DNA of 64,000 bases, taken from assembly GCA_016705575.1 (NCBI GenBank), contig JADIXX010000003.1, forward strand, positions 620,001 to 684,000, in the 5' to 3' direction. How positions within the stretch are numbered: position 1 is the stretch's first letter; each line of letters begins with the position of its first letter. The stretch is from Candidatus Aalborgicola defluviihabitans (GTDB lineage: Bacteria > Pseudomonadota > Gammaproteobacteria > Burkholderiales > Burkholderiaceae_C). Below the pieces are notes generated by a model. The model had not been told where the DNA came from. It was given only the letters and a program-made list of their open reading frames with translations, and did no database searches. Shown piece by piece: positions 17,859 to 23,887 of the stretch. Both the position numbers and the translations under genes were made by a program.

Positions 17859-19062
17859 GTGGCCACCCTGGCCGATGTGCTGCGCCAGCATGGTGCGGCA
17901 CATCTGGTAAAGCACACCCTGTCCACACCCCAGGCCAAGGCCTGGCGCGGCATCGTCGCGTGCAGAACGGCGGCACTGGGGGGCCAGCAACTGGCCTGTG
18001 AGACTTGTGGCCACAGCCACTGGCAATACCACTCCTGCCGCAATCGACACTGCCCGCAGTGCGGATCGCGTGCCAAGGACGCCTGGCTGCAGGGGCGTCT
18101 AGCGGATGTGTTGAATGTGCCCTATGCCCACTTGGTGTTCACGCTGCCGCACAGCCTCAATGCCCTGTACCAGTACCACCCGCGCTGGGTCATCGACACC
18201 CTGTTTGCCAGCACCGCCCAAACACTGTCTGAGTTCGCGGCCAATGCGCGTTGGATGGGGTTGGTGGTGGCACCCCGGCCTTCAGCCTGGTACTGCACAC
18301 CTGGACCCAGGACTTGCGGCTGCACATCCATGTGCATGCGGTGATGGCCTGCGGTGTGCTGGTGCAAGATGATCAGGGTCAAGGCCGCTGGCACACGCCG
18401 ATCCGAAAGCCCGACTTTCTGTTCCCGGTGCAGGCCCTGTCCAAGGTGTTTCGGGGCAAGTTTCTGGCAGCCTTGGGCCGGGCCCATCAAAGTACAGACA
18501 TCGCCAATGATCCGCAGGGCGGTGCCATGGCCTGGGCACAACGCCAAAGAGATCTATACCGCCACGACTGGGTGGTGTATGCCAAGACGCCGTTGGGTGG
18601 TCCAGCACAAACGCTGGAGTACCTCAGCCGCTACACACACCGCACGGCCATTGGCAACGAGCGCATCAAGGCGCTCACGCACAGTGAAGTGGTTTTTACC
18701 GTCAGAGCGGATGACCAAGGGGTAAGCGCACAGAACATTTACCCGGCTGTGAATTCATACGGCGCTACTTGTTGCACGTCTTGCCCACCGGTATCAAGCG
18801 GATTCGCCACTACGGAGTTCTGGCCAGTGCATGCAAGACGGACAAGCTCAAGCTCGCAAGGCTGGCACTACAGATGCCCAGCACCAACCCGCTGGCCCAA
18901 GAGTCGGCACAGGCGTTCATGGCGAGGGTGGCCAGGATTGAGACTATGCAGTGTCCGTGCTGCAAGGCGGGCACACTCAAGGTGGTGGCAACGCTGCCAG
19001 GGTACACACAGTTGCCGACACCGGGTAGCAGTGTGGCGGGGCAACCCAGGGGGCCACCGTGA
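17859..19062 (+). pseudogene. IS91-family transposase, frameshifted twice
   Basis: The N-terminal part (from GTG 17859) has the zinc-ribbon CETCGHSHWQYHSCRNRHCPQC. Near 18258 a one-base change shifts the frame, and the next segment carries WTQDLRLHIHVHAVMACGVL (the HxH metal site of rolling-circle transposases) and YLSRYTHRTAIGNERI with catalytic Tyr. Near 18720 a G is missing from a G-run; after it the sequence continues as GKRTEHLPGCEFIRRYLLHV to the end near 19062. Restoring the two indels would give a normal-length transposase of about 400 residues. As it stands it is inactive unless frameshifted. Confidence 0.85.
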
Positions 19063-19329
19063 GGTGCACCAGGGGATGCCAAGGGATCAAGAAATTCGCA
19101 CCACGTCCAGTGGTGTCTGAGGCAGTGTTGCGCCGCACGCTGGCTGGCAACTGCGTGCAGAACAATACCCGAGCGATCCAGCGAAAGAGCAGTGCCCAGC
19201 CCCGCAATGTAGGCAATCCGCGCACGGCGCAACGACACTGGGCTGGGTCATAATCTATTGACACAAGCGGGGGATTGGTTCAAACCCCCTATTGCCCAGA
19301 ACACACGCCACCGTCTCGCAGGCGGTTCA

Positions 19330-19413
19330 GTCCAACATGGTTTATCTGCCGCGAATGACGTCCTCGCTTTGTGCCAGCTTTGTGGCGCGGCGGATAAACG
19401 CTGATTGTTAGAC
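19330..19413 (-). other. attC recombination site (methyltransferase cassette)
   Basis: Read on the minus strand, it runs GTCTAAC to GTTGGAC, a perfect RYYYAAC/GTTRRRY pair. Long inner arms (GTTTATCCGCCGCG pairing with CGCGGCAGATAAAC) form the stem. It is 84 bases and closely related to the attC at 20927-21014. Confidence 0.88.
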
Positions 19414-19429
19414 CTCAGTCTCGCTTGAT

Positions 19430-20242
19430 CTAGGCACGGGCAAGCAGACATCGAAAAGAGGCTTGAATGACAAAACCCTGGTCCGCGTTCCGGAATGGCT
19501 GAAGTGCAGCCTCGTGTGCAGCGTTGACAGACTCCTCACTTGAGTTTGCGGCGGCACGTGCTGCGACACCCGATGAGCGGAGGCCGCGTAACGCGACTTC
19601 CAGACTTTCGTATTTCCAAGGTGAGGCTACATCGAAGATCTCGATGGGCTCAAGACCGGCCGCGGCGGCGAATGCGCGGAGTGCGGATTCATCCGACAGC
19701 GCAAACGGCCCGGGCGCTCCCGCCGGCGGCGCAGGCATCAATGGGCGAAGCGCGGCTACCAAGGCCGCAGCTTGCATTCCTGCGGGTTCCCCCCAAGTCA
19801 TAATGAGAACCAAGGCCCCTGGCTTTGCGACCCGTTTCGTCTCTTTCAACGCGATCGTTGGATTTCCGGCGTACTGCAATGAATTGAATCCGGTCACGAA
19901 ATCGAATGTGTTGTCCGGGAATGGCAGGTTCTCAAGTTCGCCAACGAGGAACTCCGCAGTACGAACTCGTTCTCTTGCGATTGCAAGAAGGGAAGGCGAA
20001 GCGTCAAGCCCCGCAACTTTCGCGCCGCGCTCCGCCGCAATTTGGGCGGCCATGCCAGCGCCGCAGCCGACGTCAAGATATGTCGTAGTGGGTCCCAAAC
20101 CCGCTCGGTCGAAAGCGGCCAGGTAGACCGCGCGGCATTGTCCTTCCTGAATCTCCGCCCAGTCCCGTGCGTGCGCACCCCAAAGATTGCCGTTGATGGA
20201 AGCCGTTCTGGGTTTCAGCTCATCTGCCATCTTGTTCTCCAT
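19430..20242 (-). CDS. Class I SAM-dependent methyltransferase (integron cassette)
   Basis: This 270-residue protein has the SAM-binding motif YLDVGCGAGMAAQIAAERGAKVAGLDAS (about residues 54-81) and the Methyltransf_11 segment LENLPFPDNTFDFVTGFNSLQYA. The substrate is unknown; UbiE/biotin-type relatives methylate small molecules. The gene fills one cassette: its stop lies 17 bases before the attC at 19330-19413, and its start is about 50 bases after the attC at 20295-20436. It should be transcribed leftward with the rest of the array. Confidence 0.88.
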   Translation of the reverse strand: MENKMADELKPRTASINGNLWGAHARDWAEIQEGQCRAVYLAAFDRAGLGPTTTYLDVGCGAGMAAQIAAERGAKVAGLDASPSLLAIARERVRTAEFLVGELENLPFPDNTFDFVTGFNSLQYAGNPTIALKETKRVAKPGALVLIMTWGEPAGMQAAALVAALRPLMPAPPAGAPGPFALSDESALRAFAAAAGLEPIEIFDVASPWKYESLEVALRGLRSSGVAARAAANSSEESVNAAHEAALQPFRNADQGFVIQASFRCLLARA

Positions 20243-20294
20243 GCGTAGACATCGATCGTAGTCTTTTTTTCAAAGGTGAGTTGAGTTTTTAGAG

Positions 20295-20436
20295 CCCTAA
20301 CGAATGAAAGTGATTTCCCCGTCCCAAGCAAGCCGCGCCCCGTATGGGTTGCGGTTTACGGCAAGCTAGGCAACGACAGACTGAAGCACCATGATGGGTT
20401 GAAAAAGAAGCCGGATTCCGTGGTCAATCGTTGGCG
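20295..20436 (-). other. attC recombination site, long form (Gfa cassette)
   Basis: On the minus strand it starts GCGCCAACGATTGA and ends TCATTCGTTAGGGC; AACGATTGA pairs with TCATTCGTT. At about 142 bases it is at the upper end of the usual attC length. The outer boxes deviate by one base each, so confidence is lower than for neighbours. Confidence 0.6.
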
Positions 20437-20494
20437 CTCCGCTTGAGGTAGGGGTTAAGCATCAGTTGCGGCACTATGCGGAAGAGCCCCTTCT

Positions 20495-20896
20495 TCATTG
20501 CGTGCGGTCTGCTGGGTGGTTGACGCCATCGTTCAACGGCACTGGCTCGAGATAGAACGGGTTGATGCCTTCCAAGCAGCCAACGTTGTAGCCGTACTGA
20601 TTCGGGAACGAGCGGCGTTGATGATGGGTGTAGATGCCACAGATGGAGCAGAAGTAGTGCTTGGCTACATTCGTATTGAACTGATAGAGCTTCAACGCAT
20701 CTTCGCCCTGGATGACCGTGATGCCCGACAGCACAACCGATGCGACGATTGCACCCTTTCTGCGACAAATTGAGCAATCACATCGGCGTGGGTTGACAAT
20801 GCCATCTGGTAGGTCAAGTTCAAGAACGACAGTACCGCAGTGGCAGGAGAGCCTGTGTTTTGTTTTGACGGCAACACCGCCGACGGACTTGATCAT
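20495..20896 (-). CDS. GFA family (glutathione-dependent formaldehyde-activating enzyme-like) protein, integron cassette
   Basis: This 133-residue protein has the Gfa zinc-binding layout: LSCHCGTVVLEL, then CDCSICRRKGAIVA, then AKHYFCSICGIYTHHQRRS, with the usual CxxC and CxxCGxxxxH ligands. It ends with NVGCLEGINPFYLEPVPLNDG, common in cassette-borne members. The family may handle glutathione-aldehyde adducts, but the true reaction is not proven. The ATG at 20896 is preferred over the GTG at 20902. It lies between attC sites at 20295-20436 and 20927-21014. Confidence 0.88.
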   Translation of the reverse strand: MIKSVGGVAVKTKHRLSCHCGTVVLELDLPDGIVNPRRCDCSICRRKGAIVASVVLSGITVIQGEDALKLYQFNTNVAKHYFCSICGIYTHHQRRSFPNQYGYNVGCLEGINPFYLEPVPLNDGVNHPADRTQ

Positions 20897-20926
20897 GCGC
20901 ACCTCGCCAAGACGGCTGTTTCTGAT

Positions 20927-21014
20927 GTCTAACGATTAGCGTTTATTTGCCGAAAGGGGTAGTCGTGGTTTCTTCCAACTTTGCCTCGCGGCAGATAAAC
21001 ACTAATCGTTAGAC
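20927..21014 (-). other. attC recombination site (cupin cassette)
   Basis: A textbook attC of 88 bases: GTCTAAC and GTTAGAC at the two ends are perfect complements. The inner arms GATTAGTGTTTATCTGCCG and CGGCAAATAAACGCTAATC pair almost fully when read on the minus strand. Confidence 0.93.
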
Positions 21015-21033
21015 CGCACTTTTGGTGACCGCG

Positions 21034-21423
21034 CTAACCTTGCACGGAAGGGACTTCTTCCGTAGGAAAGCCGGCAGGTAGGACGACTTCAAGCATTTCG
21101 ATGTCAGGGCTGTGACCAAGCTCGCGGTGGCGAATGTTCGGGGGCTGGTGGACACATGAACCTGCCTCGAGACGGACAACACCTTGACCTTCGTATTCGA
21201 ATTCGATCCAGCCCTTGAGGACGTACACGAGTTGGAACTCGGTTTTGTGACGATGCGGTTGACTGGAGAACTCTTTTCCAACTGCCGCTCGGATGATATG
21301 AGCGTCGACGCGCCCACTTGTAGCGTTCTTAATTCCGAGATCGCGGTACTCGTAGAAGGAGCGTAGCCCTCGTTCGAACGTGGCACCTTCAGCGTGCGAG
21401 GCGACAAAGCCTTGTGTGGTCAT
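21034..21423 (-). CDS. Cupin domain-containing protein (integron cassette)
   Basis: This 129-residue single-domain cupin has PHRHKTEFQLVYVLKGWIEFEYEGQG (motif 1, metal-binding His residues) and LEAGSCVHQPPNIRHREL (motif 2). It resembles small DUF861/ChrR-like cupins of unknown substrate. The gene occupies one cassette, its stop 20 bases from the attC at 20927-21014 and its start 47 bases from the core of the attC at 21470-21526. AAAGGATG precedes the ATG. Expression probably depends on the array promoter. Confidence 0.85.
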   Translation of the reverse strand: MTTQGFVASHAEGATFERGLRSFYEYRDLGIKNATSGRVDAHIIRAAVGKEFSSQPHRHKTEFQLVYVLKGWIEFEYEGQGVVRLEAGSCVHQPPNIRHRELGHSPDIEMLEVVLPAGFPTEEVPSVQG

Positions 21424-21469
21424 AGAGCATCCTTTCGATCACTCGGTGGCAGGAAAGCGGGTTTGTGTG

Positions 21470-21526
21470 ACCTAACGTTGAAATTCAGCGGGTGGCGTAG
21501 CCATCCGATGGAATGACCGGTTAACG
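21470..21526 (-). other. attC recombination site (first toxin-antitoxin cassette)
   Basis: This is a 57-base attC. On the minus strand it begins at the toxin stop (CCGTTAAC) and ends AACGTTAGGT, where GTTAGGT is a perfect R' core. The inner GGATGGC/GCCACCC arms form the stem. It is nearly identical to the IS-split attC at 16314. Confidence 0.85.
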
Positions 21527-21823
21527 GGCATGTACATGTGGCCAACGCTTCGGATTGCGCACATTGTGAATTACGGCCAAAACGTGAACAAGATCATTCT
21601 TGACCGTGTAGAACACGCCATACGGAAACCGTGGCAAGAGTGTGCGGCGTACTCCCGGGACAATTTCCGCGTACAAAAGCGGAACCTACTCAAGGCGTTT
21701 AAGTTGAAGCTCAAAAGCCAACTCAAATTCAGAGCCGAGCCCTTTGCTTTTTTCTTCATACCAATCGAACGCTTCGCCGATTTCGCGAACGGCCCGACCG
21801 GAAAACTTCAGGCGGTACGCCAC
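21521..21823 (-). pseudogene. ParE/RelE-family toxin interrupted by an in-frame amber codon (integron cassette)
   Basis: Read from GTG 21823, the frame gives VAYRLKFSGRAVREIGEAFD and continues to QLKRLE. A TAG follows at 21686-21688. The same frame then continues without any shift as VPLLYAEIVPGVRRTLLPRF, PYGVFYTVKNDLVHVLAVIH and NVRNPKRWPHVHAR, ending at TAA inside the attC. The full length of 100 codons matches ParE toxins, so one nonsense mutation is the only lesion. The start overlaps the antitoxin end by 16 bases. The toxin is presumably inactive unless the amber is suppressed or read through. Confidence 0.85.
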
Positions 21824-22041
21824 GAACCGCTTTTCAAATGTGCCTTTACTTGATCCCAGGAATATCCCGCCTCTGGGTTGCACTCAAAATCGGCCAAGCG
21901 CTCTTTGAGTTCGGTCTTTAGCTCAGGTGAAACCTCGATGGCGTTAGGGAAGGCGGCAATGCTTTCCCAAATCACTTCAACGAGCTGAATGCGCTCCTGC
22001 ACAGGCAGTTCCAAAATATCGGCAACAGAAATTTGGTTCAT
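21808..22041 (-). CDS. Addiction-module antitoxin (ParD-like, TIGR02574 type), integron cassette
   Basis: This 77-residue protein has the pattern ILELPVQERIQLVEVIWESIA, SPELKTELKERLADFECNPE and GYSWDQVKAHL, typical of the small antitoxins called addiction module component. It sits directly upstream of, and overlaps, the ParE-type toxin frame. The antitoxin is intact while its toxin carries an amber codon. It begins about 33 bases after the attC core at 22074-22080. Confidence 0.88.
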   Translation of the reverse strand: MNQISVADILELPVQERIQLVEVIWESIAAFPNAIEVSPELKTELKERLADFECNPEAGYSWDQVKAHLKSGSWRTA

Positions 22042-22073
22042 GGGACGTAGATTACCACGGACGCTTTGATACG

Positions 22074-22124
22074 CGTTAACGTTGATGATGACCCGCGAAA
22101 GCCGGGTTGATCAACCAGTTAAAG
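22074..22124 (-). other. attC recombination site (second toxin-antitoxin cassette)
   Basis: A short attC of about 51 bases. On the minus strand TTTAAC opens it and GTTAAC closes it; TTGAT pairs with ATCATCAA and ACCCG with CGGGT around a GCTTTCG loop. The toxin stop codon lies in its first box. Confidence 0.87.
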
Positions 22125-22412
22125 CCGTGCGACCCAATAGCCTGGCTGGCGACGATGGTGGGCGATGGCCAACACTTGAACTGAGCCATCGACTTCGCGG
22201 TAGACGAGGTCAAAGTGAAAAACCTTGAACATTGCACGTCGAATATCCGGGGCAAGAACAATGCGTGAGCGATCAGGCGACGCACAAACCCAAGCCAAAA
22301 CATTTTGAAATTCGATGTGGTACCGCTTTCCCAACCCCACTTGAATTTCTTCATAGTGCGCGACCTGGCTTTTGTGTTCTTCGGCGGCCTCGGGATGAAG
22401 CCAATAGCTCAC
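22119..22412 (-). CDS. ParE/RelE-superfamily toxin (integron cassette)
   Basis: This 97-residue protein reads SYWLHPEAAEEHKSQVAHYEE at the N-terminus and ends with HFDLVYREVDGSVQVLAIAHHRRQPGYW, the usual ParE/RelE C-terminal strand and basic tail. ParE-type toxins poison gyrase, while RelE types cleave mRNA; sequence alone does not decide. The start overlaps the antitoxin stop by ATGA, and the stop lies within the attC. The pair appears intact and could stabilise the array. Confidence 0.9.
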   Translation of the reverse strand: MSYWLHPEAAEEHKSQVAHYEEIQVGLGKRYHIEFQNVLAWVCASPDRSRIVLAPDIRRAMFKVFHFDLVYREVDGSVQVLAIAHHRRQPGYWVARL

Positions 22413-22633
22413 TTAAAAAGCGCCTGAACTTGACGCTCAAGTTGCTCGCCACTCACGAGCTTGACTCTCCCTGCGTCAATATCCTCCGCGCGACGACGCG
22501 CCTCATTCAGCCAGATATCCTGAATATCAGGTTCCGACGGTGCATCTAGGCTATCTAGCAACAAATGCACCAAATGCGCGCGCTCTGACTTGGGCAAGCC
22601 GAGTACAGATTGTTCGATAGCGGTTGTGGTCAT
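22409..22633 (-). CDS. Addiction-module antitoxin (TIGR02574 type), integron cassette
   Basis: This 74-residue protein with VLGLPKSERAHLVHLLLDSLDAP, DIWLNEARRRAEDIDAGRVKL and SGEQLERQVQALF matches the small addiction-module component family. ATGA overlap with the following toxin shows translational coupling. It is the second antitoxin of the array and is quite different in sequence from the one at 21808. It begins 29 bases after the attC core at 22663-22669. Confidence 0.88.
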   Translation of the reverse strand: MTTTAIEQSVLGLPKSERAHLVHLLLDSLDAPSEPDIQDIWLNEARRRAEDIDAGRVKLVSGEQLERQVQALFK

Positions 22634-22662
22634 GGCAAGATCGTATCACTGAACGGGGACGG

Positions 22663-22748
22663 CTTTAACGTAGAGGTGAGGGGCGCGAGCCGGCTTGCGG
22701 GCGAAGCGTCCAGCGCCAAAGGCGCGACCTCGACCGCCGGGTTAGAGC
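22663..22748 (-). other. attC recombination site
   Basis: On the minus strand it begins GCTCTAAC and ends ACGTTAAAGC, with GC-rich inner arms (CCGGCGGTCGAGG against CAAGCCGGC and nearby). About 86 bases. Outer boxes fit RYYYAAC/GTTRRRY with one mismatch each. Confidence 0.72.
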
Positions 22749-22773
22749 GCGGTTGCAGCCACGGAGAAAAGCG

Positions 22774-23079
22774 ATGAACAGACGAATTGGACGATTTGCC
22801 ATGAGCCGCCAGCTTGTGGAACGCGACCCAGAAACAGCACGCGCCGTCATGGGACGGGTAATCGTAGTGCGGTGCGAAATGATGTACATGTACAACACAC
22901 TGGAATACATGGCGCTTTCTCCGGATTTCGACGAAGTGCCAGAGGGCATGATTGCGCCTGAATACGACGTGCATATCAGCGACAGCGGTTCGCGCATCGA
23001 GTTCAAGCGCTCTAACGTTTGCGCTGTCCGGCGTGCAGCACAAGCCGCAAAGCGGCAACCTTCGGCTGTATGTCCGTGA
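22774..23079 (+). CDS. Uncharacterised cassette protein, encoded opposite to the array
   Basis: The 101-residue product starts MNRRIGRFAMSRQLVERDPE and contains RVIVVRCEMMYMYNTLEYM and SPDFDEVPEGMIAPEY; I do not recognise a domain. A GGAG site upstream of ATG 22774 and coding-like composition support a real gene. It reads rightward while every other cassette gene reads leftward, and its last 23 codons run through the attC at 23010-23096. The minus-strand frame over the same bases has unnatural composition and was rejected. The cassette may carry its own promoter. Confidence 0.65.
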   Translation: MNRRIGRFAMSRQLVERDPETARAVMGRVIVVRCEMMYMYNTLEYMALSPDFDEVPEGMIAPEYDVHISDSGSRIEFKRSNVCAVRRAAQAAKRQPSAVCP

Positions 23080-23096
23080 CGAGCAACCTGTTAAAC
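23010..23096 (-). other. attC recombination site
   Basis: This 87-base site has GTTTAAC (minus strand, perfect RYYYAAC) at 23090-23096 and ACGTTAGAGC at the other end. The inner GCCGC/GCGGC and GGACA/TGTCC arms are palindromic. Both outer boxes also read acceptably on the plus strand, so orientation rests on array context. Confidence 0.78.
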
Positions 23097-23100
23097 AATT

Positions 23101-23451
23101 TCAGTCCCACCAGCAATATAGAGGATTTCCACAAACGCCAAATGCTCCCAAATTGTTTCGGTCAGTACCCCAGAAACAATAGTACTCGCGCTCGTCCGGT
23201 TCAAACACCAGCCAATAACCTTCAGTCATCGCAAGGAGAAAACCAGAAATTTTGGTGCCAAGTTCCCTATGCCGAAATCCAGGCTCAACGACAGTAGCCG
23301 ACACTCGATCTGCAGCGGTTGCGTGCTGGCGAATGCCCATACGTAGGCGTTCAAAGTACGCGGCTTCATCCTCGCCTTTCGGAACGATGATCCCCGAAGT
23401 GTCGGCCAGATCCACCTCCAACTGTGTCCAGTACGGGTTTGCCTCGATCAT
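23101..23451 (-). CDS. Uncharacterised integron cassette protein
   Basis: This 116-residue soluble protein has no domain I recognise. It is acidic, with an aromatic C-terminal half (LLAMTEGYWLVFEPDEREYY and NPLYCWWD). Its stop codon lies four bases from the attC at 23010-23096. Its ATG directly follows the R' core GTTAAAC of the attC at 23452-23538 with no spacer, so any ribosome binding site would have to lie inside that attC, or translation is leaderless or coupled. Similar anonymous proteins are typical cassette content. Confidence 0.75.
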   Translation of the reverse strand: MIEANPYWTQLEVDLADTSGIIVPKGEDEAAYFERLRMGIRQHATAADRVSATVVEPGFRHRELGTKISGFLLAMTEGYWLVFEPDEREYYCFWGTDRNNLGAFGVCGNPLYCWWD

Positions 23452-23538
23452 GTTTAACGTAAAAATGACCGGACCACCAACACTTGCGGCGGAGCCGCCT
23501 CCTGCTGTTGTGGGACCGTGTCGATTGACTTGTTAACA
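23452..23538 (-). other. attC recombination site (DUF3592 cassette)
   Basis: This 87-base attC ends on the minus strand with GTTAAAC (perfect R' core) and begins with TGTTAAC, which contains the upstream gene's stop codon. The central GGCGGCTCCGCC palindrome and the GGTCC...GGTCCGG arms make the stem. Confidence 0.82.
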
Positions 23539-23877
23539 GGCATCATGACGCTTTTCATATCCCACCAGAATCGAGACCTTCGGATGAGAACGCAAGTAGC
23601 GAACCGGTACACGCTGCCCCGCCTCCAGCAGAACACGACCGTCAAGCTTGCGAGTTACCGTGACTGGGGGTTGACCTCCCTCAGGAGCGTACGTGAAAGT
23701 AATTTCGGTCCAGATGAAGCGGCTTCCCTGAACATTGCATTTTAGGACCTCACCTTCAACCAAAACACCCCGCGCCTGCAGATGTTCGTTGGCCTTCGTC
23801 CGACCAAAACGATGGAAGCCCCACATCGCCAGGACGGAAGCAAAGCCAATCGCCGCAAACCAAAGTCGGTAGTCCAT
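23533..23877 (-). CDS. DUF3592 domain protein (integron cassette)
   Basis: This 114-residue protein has one N-terminal membrane helix (YRLWFAAIGFASVLAMWGF) and a C-terminal DUF3592 domain (LVEGEVLKCNVQGSRFIWTE, VRYLRSHPKVSILVG). The function is unknown. The ATG at 23877 directly follows a GTTAAAAGGC core that was once part of the attC now split by the IS1182 element, so the frame upstream of that ATG is insertion-sequence DNA. Its stop TAA forms part of the next attC. The IS insertion probably cuts it off from the array promoter. Confidence 0.82.
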   Translation of the reverse strand: MDYRLWFAAIGFASVLAMWGFHRFGRTKANEHLQARGVLVEGEVLKCNVQGSRFIWTEITFTYAPEGGQPPVTVTRKLDGRVLLEAGQRVPVRYLRSHPKVSILVGYEKRHDAC

Positions 23878-23887
23878 GCCTTTTAAC

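Larger units (their letters stand above)
16825..19290 (+). mobile_element. IS91-like element with tyrosine recombinase and Y2 transposase
   Basis: Two genes, a phage-type integrase and an IS91-type transposase, lie in tandem as in the IS91 subgroup with an accessory recombinase. The left edge directly abuts GAAC at 16821-16824, a tetranucleotide used as target by IS91-type elements. On the right, a small hairpin (GGGGG...CCCCC, 19269-19291) lies after the transposase and is a candidate terminus. Bases 19063-19329 hold no gene I can support. Boundaries are approximate. The transposase is frameshifted, so the element is probably dead. Confidence 0.65.

Noticed and set aside
22630..23058. 142-codon minus-strand frame over the reverse-oriented cassette
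   Set aside because: His/Ser-rich unnatural composition and it crosses an attC; the plus-strand frame has a ribosome binding site and protein-like sequence.
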